A stretch of DNA of 34,205 nucleotides, taken from DATBDE01 sp036270095 (lineage in GTDB: Bacteria > Actinomycetota > Thermoleophilia > Solirubrobacterales > Solirubrobacteraceae). Shown here one piece after another: positions 8,430 through 14,546 of this stretch; position 1 is the stretch's first letter, and every line of letters begins with the position of its first letter. The DNA lies in contig DATBDE010000101.1 of the NCBI GenBank assembly GCA_036270095.1, positions 1 to 34,205 on the forward strand, written 5' to 3'. The translations under genes and the position numbers were made by a program. The notes below the pieces were generated by a model. That model ran no database searches and had not been told where the DNA came from. It was given only the letters and a program-made list of their open reading frames with translations.

Positions 8430-9191
8430 GTGCTGCACGACCTCGCGCCGATCCACGAGCGGCCCGGGGGACTGCTCGAGGCGCCGCGGCTGACCGCCGA
8501 CGGCGTCGTGTTCAGCGACGTCACCGGCGGCGGCGTCTACTGCGACGGCGCCACGGTCGTGCCCAAGCGCCGCGGCGTGGGCGGAATCGTGCCCCACCGC
8601 GACGGCGGCCTGGTGATCACCGGGCGCACGCTGTTGCACGGCGAGCGCGAGCTGCTCGCGGGCGAGGGCCTGGCCGGCTTCAACGACCTGACGACGACGC
8701 CGGACGGCGACGTGCTCGTGGGTGCGCTGCGCTTCCACCCCTTCGCCGGCGAGGCACCGGTGCCCAGCCCGCTGCTGCGCGTGACCGGCCCGGGCGAGGC
8801 GGAGGTGGTCAGCGAGGAGGCGTTGTGGCCGAACGGCGTCGGGCTCGCGCCCGGCGGCGACCGCGTCTACCTGTGCGACTACGCGCACGCTCAGGTACTC
8901 ACGTTCTCCCTGGACGGCAGCGGTGCGGCGGTGTTCTGCGCCTCCCCGCGCGGCGGGGCCGACGGCCTGGCGGTCGACGCTGAGGGCGGGGTCTGGATCG
9001 CGCTCGGCGACGGAAGGGCCGTGGCCCGGTTCACGCCCGCCGGCGAGCTCGACGCCGTGGTCGATGTGCCCGCCGACTTCGTGACCAGCCTCTCGTTCTC
9101 CGGCACCGAGGTGCTGGTGACCACCCTGGGCACGGTGTTTCGGGGGCGCAGCGAGGTCCCCGGGCTCCCGCTCGCACCGGCCGCGGTCTAG
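8430..9191 (+). CDS. SMP-30/gluconolactonase-like beta-propeller protein
   Basis: A 253-residue protein starting at GTG 8430, four bases after the amidase stop; earlier in-frame starts would lie inside the amidase gene. It has the SMP-30/gluconolactonase/LRE pattern: LEAPRLTADGVVFSDVTGGG (blade 1), FNDLTTTPDGDVLVGAL, WPNGVGLAPGGDRVYLCDYA (the conserved Asn-Gly and Asp metal-ligand region) and GADGLAVDAEGGVWIA. Members are Ca2+- or Zn2+-dependent lactonases acting on sugar or other lactones. Coupling to the amidase suggests one degradative module, substrate unknown. Its stop overlaps the stop of the convergent next gene in the shared bases CTAG (9188-9191). Confidence 0.87.
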   Translation: MLHDLAPIHERPGGLLEAPRLTADGVVFSDVTGGGVYCDGATVVPKRRGVGGIVPHRDGGLVITGRTLLHGERELLAGEGLAGFNDLTTTPDGDVLVGALRFHPFAGEAPVPSPLLRVTGPGEAEVVSEEALWPNGVGLAPGGDRVYLCDYAHAQVLTFSLDGSGAAVFCASPRGGADGLAVDAEGGVWIALGDGRAVARFTPAGELDAVVDVPADFVTSLSFSGTEVLVTTLGTVFRGRSEVPGLPLAPAAV

Positions 9192-10066
9192 CGCGCGCCG
9201 AGCACCTCGGCCATCGCCCGCGGCTTGACCCCGAGCGCCTCGGCGTCGGCCGTGCCGCGCGGGCTGGTCATGGAGACGTCCATGAGCTCGGCCTCCTCGG
9301 CGGTGGCGAACGCGGTCGGCCCGGCCACGAGCTCGACCGCGTCCAGCGTGCGGCGCACGAGCGGCTGGGGCACGGGCACGAGCGGGCGCCAGCGGCCGAA
9401 CGAGCGCAGCGCCAGGGCCACGATCGCCTCGTGGGAGAGCGTGTCCGGGCCCGCGAGCTCGATGCGCTCGGCGGCGTCGCCGTCGCGGTCGAGCGAGGCG
9501 AGGACCGCCGCCGCCGCATCCTGGGCCCAGATGGGCTGAAACAGGGCGCGCCCGGCGCCGGGCACGACCATGACCGGCAGCAGCGAGAGCCGGTCGAGCA
9601 GGGTCAGCCAGGGGTCGCCGGGCGCGTAGATGATCGACGGCGCGACGATCGTGTAGGGCAGCGTGGACTCGGTCAGGGCGCGCTCGGCCAGGGCCTTGGC
9701 GCGGAAGAAGCGCAACGCGTGCCGGCTCGAGGCCCCCAACGCGGAGAAGAGCACGAACCGGCGCACGCCCGCCCGCTCGGCCGCCTTGACCAGCCGCCAG
9801 GTGGCCAGGCCGTTGAGCTCCTCGATCGAGGCTGCGGGCTGGTCGCGGGCCGACGCGGCCAGATGGATCACCGTGTCCACACCGCGCAGCGCGTGGCGGA
9901 AGGACTGCGGCTCGGCCAGGTCCCCGAGGGCGATCTGCACCCGCACGCGCTGGTCGCCCAGCCGCCGCGGGGAGCGCACGAGGCAGCGCACCGCCTCGCC
10001 GTGCGCGGTGAGCCGCGCGAGCAGGGCACTGCCTACGGTGCCGGTTGCGCCGGTGAGGAGGAGCAT
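9188..10066 (-). CDS. NAD(P)-binding epimerase-like protein (atypical SDR, NDUFA9/NmrA-like)
   Basis: A 292-residue Rossmann-fold protein with an N-terminal nucleotide-binding motif GATGTVGSALLARL (residues 5-18), an arginine in CLVRSPRR typical of NADP binding, and VIHLAASARD. The SDR tyrosine-lysine pair is not evident; FFRAKALAERAL stands where YxxxK would be, as in atypical SDRs. PYTIVAPSIIYAPGDPWLTL and FQPIWAQDAAAAV resemble the complex-I NDUFA9-like group. A role in quinone metabolism or redox sensing is possible, but no substrate can be named. It is divergent from the ferredoxin gene across 44 bases that must hold both promoters. Confidence 0.83.
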   Translation of the reverse strand: MLLLTGATGTVGSALLARLTAHGEAVRCLVRSPRRLGDQRVRVQIALGDLAEPQSFRHALRGVDTVIHLAASARDQPAASIEELNGLATWRLVKAAERAGVRRFVLFSALGASSRHALRFFRAKALAERALTESTLPYTIVAPSIIYAPGDPWLTLLDRLSLLPVMVVPGAGRALFQPIWAQDAAAAVLASLDRDGDAAERIELAGPDTLSHEAIVALALRSFGRWRPLVPVPQPLVRRTLDAVELVAGPTAFATAEEAELMDVSMTSPRGTADAEALGVKPRAMAEVLGAR

Positions 10067-10110
10067 GCCTCTAGAATCCCGCCTTCCCGAAAGCGAATCA
10101 AAGCGAATCC

Positions 10111-10368
10111 ATGGCCTACGTCATCGCCGAGCCCTGCATCGGGCAGAAGGACAACTCGTGCGTCGAGGTCTGCCCGGTCGACTGCATCCACCCGACCCCG
10201 GACGAGCCCGAGTACGACAGCGTCGAGCAGCTCTTCATCGATCCGGAGGAGTGCATCGACTGCGACGCCTGCGTCGAGGCGTGCCCGTTCGACGCCTGCT
10301 TCGCCGAGGACCAGCTCCCCGACGAGTGGCAGAAGTACACCCAGCTCAACGCCCAGTACTTCTCGTAG
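10111..10368 (+). CDS. fdxA: Ferredoxin, 7Fe type (3Fe-4S/4Fe-4S)
   Basis: An 85-residue cytosolic electron carrier. Nine cysteines are visible: 9, 17, 21, 25, 48, 51, 54, 58 and 63. The first cluster motif runs CIGQKDNSCVEVCPVDCIHP with the spacing C-x7-C-x3-C of seven-iron ferredoxins, and the second is CIDCDACVEACP. Residues after 65 (LPDEWQKYTQLNAQYF) match the C-terminal extension of actinobacterial FdxA proteins. It likely donates electrons to P450 systems, oxidoreductases or Fe-S assembly. An AAAGCGAATC direct repeat precedes the ATG, and TAGAAT (10072-10077) could be a -10 element. The TAG stop is inside the arm of palindromic element 10365-10456. Confidence 0.93.
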   Translation: MAYVIAEPCIGQKDNSCVEVCPVDCIHPTPDEPEYDSVEQLFIDPEECIDCDACVEACPFDACFAEDQLPDEWQKYTQLNAQYFS

Positions 10369-10456
10369 GCCATTCTCGCCGCCCTCCCGGAGTCCTCGGG
10401 GATTCGCCGTGCCTAGCACGGCTTCACCCCTGCGTCCTCGCCGATCGATGGCCTAC
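10365..10456. repeat. Palindromic intergenic element, copy 2 (long form)
   Basis: Arms GTAGGCCAT (10365-10373) and ATGGCCTAC (10448-10456) pair perfectly. The core is nearly identical to copy 1, including the hairpin GCCGTGC-CTA-GCACGGC (10406-10422) and flanking GGGG/CCCC. The outermost bases differ from copies 1 and 3, but compensating changes keep the pairing. The left arm holds the ferredoxin stop and the right arm the minus-strand stop (TAG, 10453-10455) of mrp. Confidence 0.85.
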
Positions 10457-11601
10457 GCCATTGGCAAGGACGCGCCCACGGGCTTGGGCGCGGCGGCCGG
10501 CGCTGGCGCCTGCATCACCGGGAGCTCGACCGGCGACATGGCGATGAGCCCGCTCGCGGTCTGGCGGATCGCCACCGCGGCCGGGTCGTCGGGGTCGGTC
10601 GTGACCAGCGGCGCGCCCGCGTCGGCCTGCTCGCGCAGCGGCATCGTCAGCGGCACCTTGCCCACCAGCGGCACGTCGAGCTCGTCGGCCAGGAGCTGAC
10701 CGCCGCCCTCGCCGAAGAGCTGGAAGCGCTCGCCGCCCGGGGTCGTGAAGCCGGACATGTTCTCGACCACGCCGGCGATCTCCAGCCGCACCTTGTTGGC
10801 CATCTCGGCCGAGCGGCGGGCGACCTTCTGGGCGGCCGGCTGCGGCGTGGTGACGATGAGGAACTTGGCCTGCGGGAGCAGCTGGGCCAGGGTCATGGAG
10901 ACGTCGCCCGTGCCGGGCGGCAGGTCGACGAGCAGGTAGTCGAGCTCGCCCCAGTCCACGTCCTCGAGGAACTGCTGCAGCGCCTTGTGGAGCATCGGCC
11001 CACGCCATACGACGGCCGCGTCCTCGTCGAGGAAGAAGCCGATCGACATGACCTTCACGCCTTCGGCGGAGACGTGGGGGAGGATCTTGCGCTCGCCCGA
11101 GACCTTGGGCTTGGCGGCGCCGATGCCGAGCATGCGCGGCTGCGAGTAGCCCCACACATCGGCGTCGAGCACGCCCACGGTCTTGCCCTCGGCCCTCAGC
11201 GCGGCGGCGAGGTTGGCGGTCAGGGTGGACTTGCCCACGCCGCCCTTGCCCGAGCCGACGCAGATGACGTTCGAGACCTGCGCGAGCGCGCCCTCGGGCA
11301 GGCTGCCGCGGCCGAGCTTCTGCTGCAGCGCCCCCTTCTGCTGGTCGCTGAGCACGTCGAAGTCGACGTTGACGCCGGACACGCCCTCGAGGACGCCGAC
11401 CGACTGCGCCACGGCGGTCTGGAAATGGCCGCGGATCGGGCAGCCCGGGGTGGTCAGCGACACGGTGATGTCGACGACCCCGGTGGCGTCATGGACCGCG
11501 ATCGAGCGGACCATGTCGAGCTCGACGATGGAGCGCCGGAGCTCAGGGTCGATGACCGACTTCAGGGCCTCGGTGATCTGCTCTCGCGTAGGCATGAACA
11601 T
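10453..11601 (-). CDS. mrp: Mrp/ApbC-family P-loop Fe-S carrier ATPase with MIP18 domain
   Basis: A 382-residue protein: an N-terminal MIP18/DUF59 domain (about residues 5-85, with TPGCPI at 51-56), then a MinD/Mrp ATPase. The deviant Walker A is GSGKGGVGKST (116-126), with LDADVWGYSQP and LLVDLPPGTGD downstream. The family binds and transfers 4Fe-4S clusters to apo-proteins in the cytosol. The CxxC near the C-terminus of many Mrp proteins is missing; the region reads NMSGFTTPGGERFQLFGEGG, as I recall for actinobacterial members. A second ATG two codons in (11595) is equally likely as start. No Shine-Dalgarno sequence is visible. It converges on the ferredoxin gene, itself a possible client. 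Confidence 0.93.
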   Translation of the reverse strand: MFMPTREQITEALKSVIDPELRRSIVELDMVRSIAVHDATGVVDITVSLTTPGCPIRGHFQTAVAQSVGVLEGVSGVNVDFDVLSDQQKGALQQKLGRGSLPEGALAQVSNVICVGSGKGGVGKSTLTANLAAALRAEGKTVGVLDADVWGYSQPRMLGIGAAKPKVSGERKILPHVSAEGVKVMSIGFFLDEDAAVVWRGPMLHKALQQFLEDVDWGELDYLLVDLPPGTGDVSMTLAQLLPQAKFLIVTTPQPAAQKVARRSAEMANKVRLEIAGVVENMSGFTTPGGERFQLFGEGGGQLLADELDVPLVGKVPLTMPLREQADAGAPLVTTDPDDPAAVAIRQTASGLIAMSPVELPVMQAPAPAAAPKPVGASLPMA

Positions 11602-11639
11602 AGGGATAGCAGGAGCTCTGACCCGCCGTGCTTAAAGAC

Positions 11640-11667
11640 CGTCGGGGCGGCCGAAACCGCCCCGACG
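11640..11667 (-). terminator. Terminator hairpin after the basic-protein gene
   Basis: A perfect 11-bp stem (CGTCGGGGCGG at 11640-11650 and its complement at 11657-11667) has a 6-base loop and, on the minus strand, is followed by GTCTTTAAGC, a short U-rich stretch. A second 9-bp hairpin (TCTGCCGGC 11691-11699 with GCCGGCAGA 11710-11718) precedes it. Together they fill most of 11602-11765. Confidence 0.75.
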
Positions 11668-11765
11668 ATCGAGGGAGGAGAGGTACTGCTTCTGCCGGCG
11701 AAATATGAGGCCGGCAGAGCCGCCCGGCCGCGACGCCTCTCGTCGCCGCGCCGGGAGAAGTGGTG

Positions 11766-12359
11766 CTAGGCGACGACTCGCTCGACGGCCTTCTGGGCCT
11801 CGGTCACGCCGGTCTGGACGGCGTTCTCGACCTGGGCCGAAACGAGGTCGACCTGCGACTGCAGCGGCTTGACCTGCTTCTGCACGTCGCGGCTGACGGC
11901 CTTGACCTCGCGCTGGACCTGGCGGCGGCGGGTGCGCAGCTCGCGCTCAACGCGCGTGCGGCTCTTCTTGAGCTGCCGCTCGAAGCGGTTGCGCCCGGTG
12001 GTGCCGCGACGCTCGAACTTCTTGAGCTGACGGGTCACCGAGTCGGTGTCGCCATAGGTCTTGCGCAGGTAGTCATAGCCCTGCGCGACGCGGTCGCTCG
12101 CGGTCAGGGCGGCGCCGACGTAGGTCAGCGCGGCGCGCTCGAACAGGTCCTGGACCTGGTTGGCGTCCTGAGTCGCCTCGCGCTCGGCGGTGGCCGTCGC
12201 GCGGGTGGCCGTGCGCTGCGCGCTACGGGTGGTGCGGCGCGCCTGCGTACGGGCGGTCTTGCGCGTCTGGTTCTGCGCTCGGGTGCCGGCGGCCTTCTTG
12301 GCAGCGGTGCTGCGCTTGGTCGCGGCGGCCTTGCGCTCGTTGGTCTCGGGTGTGGCCAT
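11766..12359 (-). CDS. Basic alanine/arginine-rich coiled-coil protein with histone-H1-like N-terminus
   Basis: A 197-residue, strongly basic protein with no catalytic motif. Residues 8-65 are low-complexity Ala/Lys/Arg/Thr sequence (KAAATKRSTAAKKAAGTRAQ and on) like H1-type or HU-extension tails that coat DNA. Residues 70-100 form a more ordinary helix (FERAALTYVGAALTASDRVA, then YDYLRKTYGD). From about 105 to the end there is heptad-like coiled coil with many Arg/Glu/Gln. A nucleoid-associated protein is plausible; heparin-binding haemagglutinin or phasin-like structural proteins are alternatives. AGGGGGAA lies about 8 bases before the ATG, a good ribosome-binding site. TAGAAT (minus strand, 12395-12400) is a candidate -10. 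The AT-rich upstream region with repeated TTTGTAA motifs suggests strong or controlled expression. Confidence 0.75.
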   Translation of the reverse strand: MATPETNERKAAATKRSTAAKKAAGTRAQNQTRKTARTQARRTTRSAQRTATRATATAEREATQDANQVQDLFERAALTYVGAALTASDRVAQGYDYLRKTYGDTDSVTRQLKKFERRGTTGRNRFERQLKKSRTRVERELRTRRRQVQREVKAVSRDVQKQVKPLQSQVDLVSAQVENAVQTGVTEAQKAVERVVA

Positions 12360-12389
12360 AACGGGACTTCCCCCTCGGGATCATTCTCT

Positions 12390-12533
12390 TATTAATTCTA
12401 ACGTTGTTCGCAGGATACCAGCGAACACATGTTTGTAAACCGGTCCTGGAAGCTTGTTACACCCAGGCGCGGATCTCGCGAAGATTCGGGGAAAACCGGC
12501 CCGAAGTTTGTAACAAGACGAACGAGCGTTCGT
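12390..12533 (-). promoter_or_regulatory. AT-rich promoter region with repeated operator-like motifs
   Basis: Upstream of the basic-protein gene, TAGAAT (12395-12400, minus) may be the -10. Further up are the near-palindrome GTTTGTAAAC (12431-12440); a 9-bp inverted pair, CTTGTTACA (12453-12461) and TGTAACAAG (12509-12517); and a perfect 7-bp inverted repeat ACGAACG-AG-CGTTCGT (12518-12533), a shape common in TetR-family operators. The last could also terminate the DUF2342 gene. No binding protein is identifiable. Confidence 0.5.
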
Positions 12534-12542
12534 AGAGGGCCG

Positions 12543-13592
12543 TCAGGCCGAGACCGGCTCGCGCGTGCGGCGCAGCCAGGCCTGCGGGTCCTCGAGCTCG
12601 GCCAGCGTGGGCAGCGACTCAGACCCGCGCCAGACCCGGTTGAGCGCCGGGATCCCCTCGGCCTCGACCACCGCGTCGCAGAAGCTCTTGCCCAGCCGGT
12701 ACTGGCGGAGCTTTAGTTCCATGCCCAGCAGCTTGCCGAACAGCCGGGCCAGCGGCGAGGCCTGCTCGCGGCGGCGCTCGAGCGCCTCGCGCAGCTTGTC
12801 CAGCGAAGGCAGCGCGTCGCGCCCGGCCTCGTCCATCACATGCTCGGCGTGGCCCTCGATGACCGCCATCGCCGCCTGGATGCGGTCGATGATGGCCCGC
12901 TGCTCCGGGTTGGTCACGACCGAGAGCAGGTCGCCGTCGCGCAGCGTGTCGATGGCGCGGCGCAGGTCGGACGAGTCGGGCAGCTTCATGGCCCCGCGGA
13001 AGTCGACGGACACGTCGAGGCCGGCGATGAGCTCGCGCACCTGGGCCGCCAGGTAGCCCCGGAGCCAGGGCACGGCGGCGAACTGCAGGCCGTGCGTGAC
13101 CTCGTGCAGGGCCACCCAGTGCAGGAACTCGCGGCGGTCGACCTCGAGCTTGCCCACGGCAGCGTCGATGTTCGGCGCCACGAAGAGCAGGCGCGGCTTT
13201 GTCGTCGGATCGAGCAGGGCGAGCTCGTACTGGCCCAGCACCCGGTGCGAGAGGAAGCCGAACAGCACGCCGACCTCGCCCGCGAGCACGTAGCTGGCCG
13301 CGGTCTGGGCCGGGCCCGCCAGCGGGCCCATGCCCGCCGTCCCTTCGCGCAGCTTCTCCGACAGCGGCTCGATGAGGTCGCGGGCGCCGGACAGGTTGGC
13401 CTCGATCCAGGCCTTGCGGCCGACCGCCTCGGGGGCGGGCAGCGGCGTTTCGGGCTCCAGCTGCGTGTACGCGCGCACGCGCGCGAGGCTGTCCTCGGTC
13501 AGCGCGTCGAGGTCGCTGCCGAGCGGGCGGTGGGGCGGCTCGCCGGCGATCGTGCCGGCGAGGCGGGTGGCGAAGGTCCAGTCGACCATCAC
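12543..13592 (-). CDS. Zincin-like metallopeptidase, DUF2342 / F420-associated family
   Basis: A 349-residue protein of the actinobacterial DUF2342 family (zincin-like metallopeptidase type 2, named coenzyme-F420-biosynthesis-associated in some databases). The zinc motif HEVTH is at residues 163-167 within WVALHEVTHGLQF, and a downstream glutamate in VIEGHAEHVMD (about 246) suits the third ligand. Family landmarks VDWTFATRLAG, FLSHRVLGQYELALLDP and LLFVAPNI are present. Proteolytic activity is not established for the family as far as I know. The first codon is GTG (13592), directly followed by ATG (13589), which has GGGGTG just upstream and may be the real start. It lies 34 bases downstream of the inositol-monophosphatase-like gene on the same strand and is probably co-transcribed with it. 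Confidence 0.88.
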   Translation of the reverse strand: MMVDWTFATRLAGTIAGEPPHRPLGSDLDALTEDSLARVRAYTQLEPETPLPAPEAVGRKAWIEANLSGARDLIEPLSEKLREGTAGMGPLAGPAQTAASYVLAGEVGVLFGFLSHRVLGQYELALLDPTTKPRLLFVAPNIDAAVGKLEVDRREFLHWVALHEVTHGLQFAAVPWLRGYLAAQVRELIAGLDVSVDFRGAMKLPDSSDLRRAIDTLRDGDLLSVVTNPEQRAIIDRIQAAMAVIEGHAEHVMDEAGRDALPSLDKLREALERRREQASPLARLFGKLLGMELKLRQYRLGKSFCDAVVEAEGIPALNRVWRGSESLPTLAELEDPQAWLRRTREPVSA

Positions 13593-13626
13593 CCCATGAT
13601 GGCAGCGTCCGTCGCCGGGCCCGGGA

Positions 13627-14442
13627 TCAGCGCACGACGGCGGCCAGAGCGGCCAGCGTCTCCTCGCTGCGCGCGGCCATCACCTTCGCCCGCGGGAGCA
13701 CGTCGAGCTCCATGTCCAGCGGGGCGAAGACGGCGCCGCCCTCGCGCGCGATCAGCTGGGCCGCAGCGGCGTCAACCGCCCGCGCCCGCTTGAGCGAGGT
13801 CATGGCGTCCAGGCGCGCCGCCGCCACCTGGCACAGCGTGATCGCGATCGAGCCGATGGCGCGCAGGCGGTAGACGACGGAGACGAGGTCGTCGACCACC
13901 TCGGCCACCCAGCGCGGGTCGGCCGACTCGATGCCCAGCACCTCGAGCCGCCCGTCGCGGCCGCGGCGCTCGGGCAGGGTCGGGTCGAGCGGGATGCCGT
14001 TCAGCGTCGCCCCGGCTCCGCGCACCGCCGCCCACTCCTCGTCGGTGCCGAAGTCGTAGACGTAGCCCACATCGACATCGGCCATCGTCGTCCCCGAGGC
14101 GACCGCGAACGAGAAGGAGTACGCGGGCAGCGTGCGCTTGGCGTTCAGCGACCCGTCGATCGGGTCGATGACCACACGCACGGCCGGGTCGCCGTAGTCG
14201 ACCTCGCCGCGCTCCTCGGAGACCGCGACGAAGCGCGCCCCGTCCGCGTGCAGCGCGTCGAGCTCGGCGAAGATCACATCCTCGGCGCCGGTGTCGATGA
14301 CCAGGGAGCGATCCCCGCCGGCCCCGCGCGGGCCGACCTCGACCGCGCGCTCGGCCGTCGTGGACGTGGCCGCGAGCATGTCGCGCAGGCCCGCGGTCGC
14401 GCGCCGGCAGACCGCGAGCCAGTCGTCCGCTGACGGCGCCAT
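13627..14442 (-). CDS. Inositol monophosphatase family protein
   Basis: A 271-residue Mg2+-dependent sugar-phosphatase-fold protein. Metal-binding motif I is DPIDGSLNAKR (residues 93-103, matching D-P-[IL]-D-G-[ST]-x-N), preceded by the acidic SEERGE at 75-80 that supplies another metal ligand. Motif II is degenerate: RARAVDAAAAQLIAREGG keeps the aspartate but not the canonical WD. It could act on inositol-1-phosphate, fructose-1,6-bisphosphate or PAP. I chose ATG 14442 over the longer frame to 14559 because upstream sequence is proline/arginine filler and TAGAGT (minus strand, 14451-14456) lies 8 bases before this ATG, consistent with a leaderless mRNA. It is divergent from the helicase-nuclease gene. 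Confidence 0.87.
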   Translation of the reverse strand: MAPSADDWLAVCRRATAGLRDMLAATSTTAERAVEVGPRGAGGDRSLVIDTGAEDVIFAELDALHADGARFVAVSEERGEVDYGDPAVRVVIDPIDGSLNAKRTLPAYSFSFAVASGTTMADVDVGYVYDFGTDEEWAAVRGAGATLNGIPLDPTLPERRGRDGRLEVLGIESADPRWVAEVVDDLVSVVYRLRAIGSIAITLCQVAAARLDAMTSLKRARAVDAAAAQLIAREGGAVFAPLDMELDVLPRAKVMAARSEETLAALAAVVR

Positions 14443-14546
14443 CGGGCCGTACTCTAGGGACGTGGCTGAATGTGGTCTCGGCGGTGGGTCCCTGCGCCGT
14501 CCAGGCGTTCGCTGGCTCCGGCTGGGGAGGACGCAGGGAGGGCGCA
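14443..14546 (+). promoter_or_regulatory. Divergent promoter/leader of IMPase and helicase genes
   Basis: For the minus-strand gene, TAGAGT sits at 14451-14456. For the plus-strand helicase, TCCCTGCG (14489-14496) can pair with CGCAGGGA (14532-14539), which overlaps the Shine-Dalgarno sequence GGGAGG (14536-14541). The start codon itself lies in AATGGCG-G-CGCCATT (14546-14560). RNA folding could hide the ribosome-binding site; this is inference. Confidence 0.4.

Noticed and set aside
10453..11601. Mrp without the C-terminal CxxC as a degenerate copy
   Set aside because: The NMSGFTTPGG region matches the actinobacterial form as I recall it, and the ATPase and MIP18 domains are complete.
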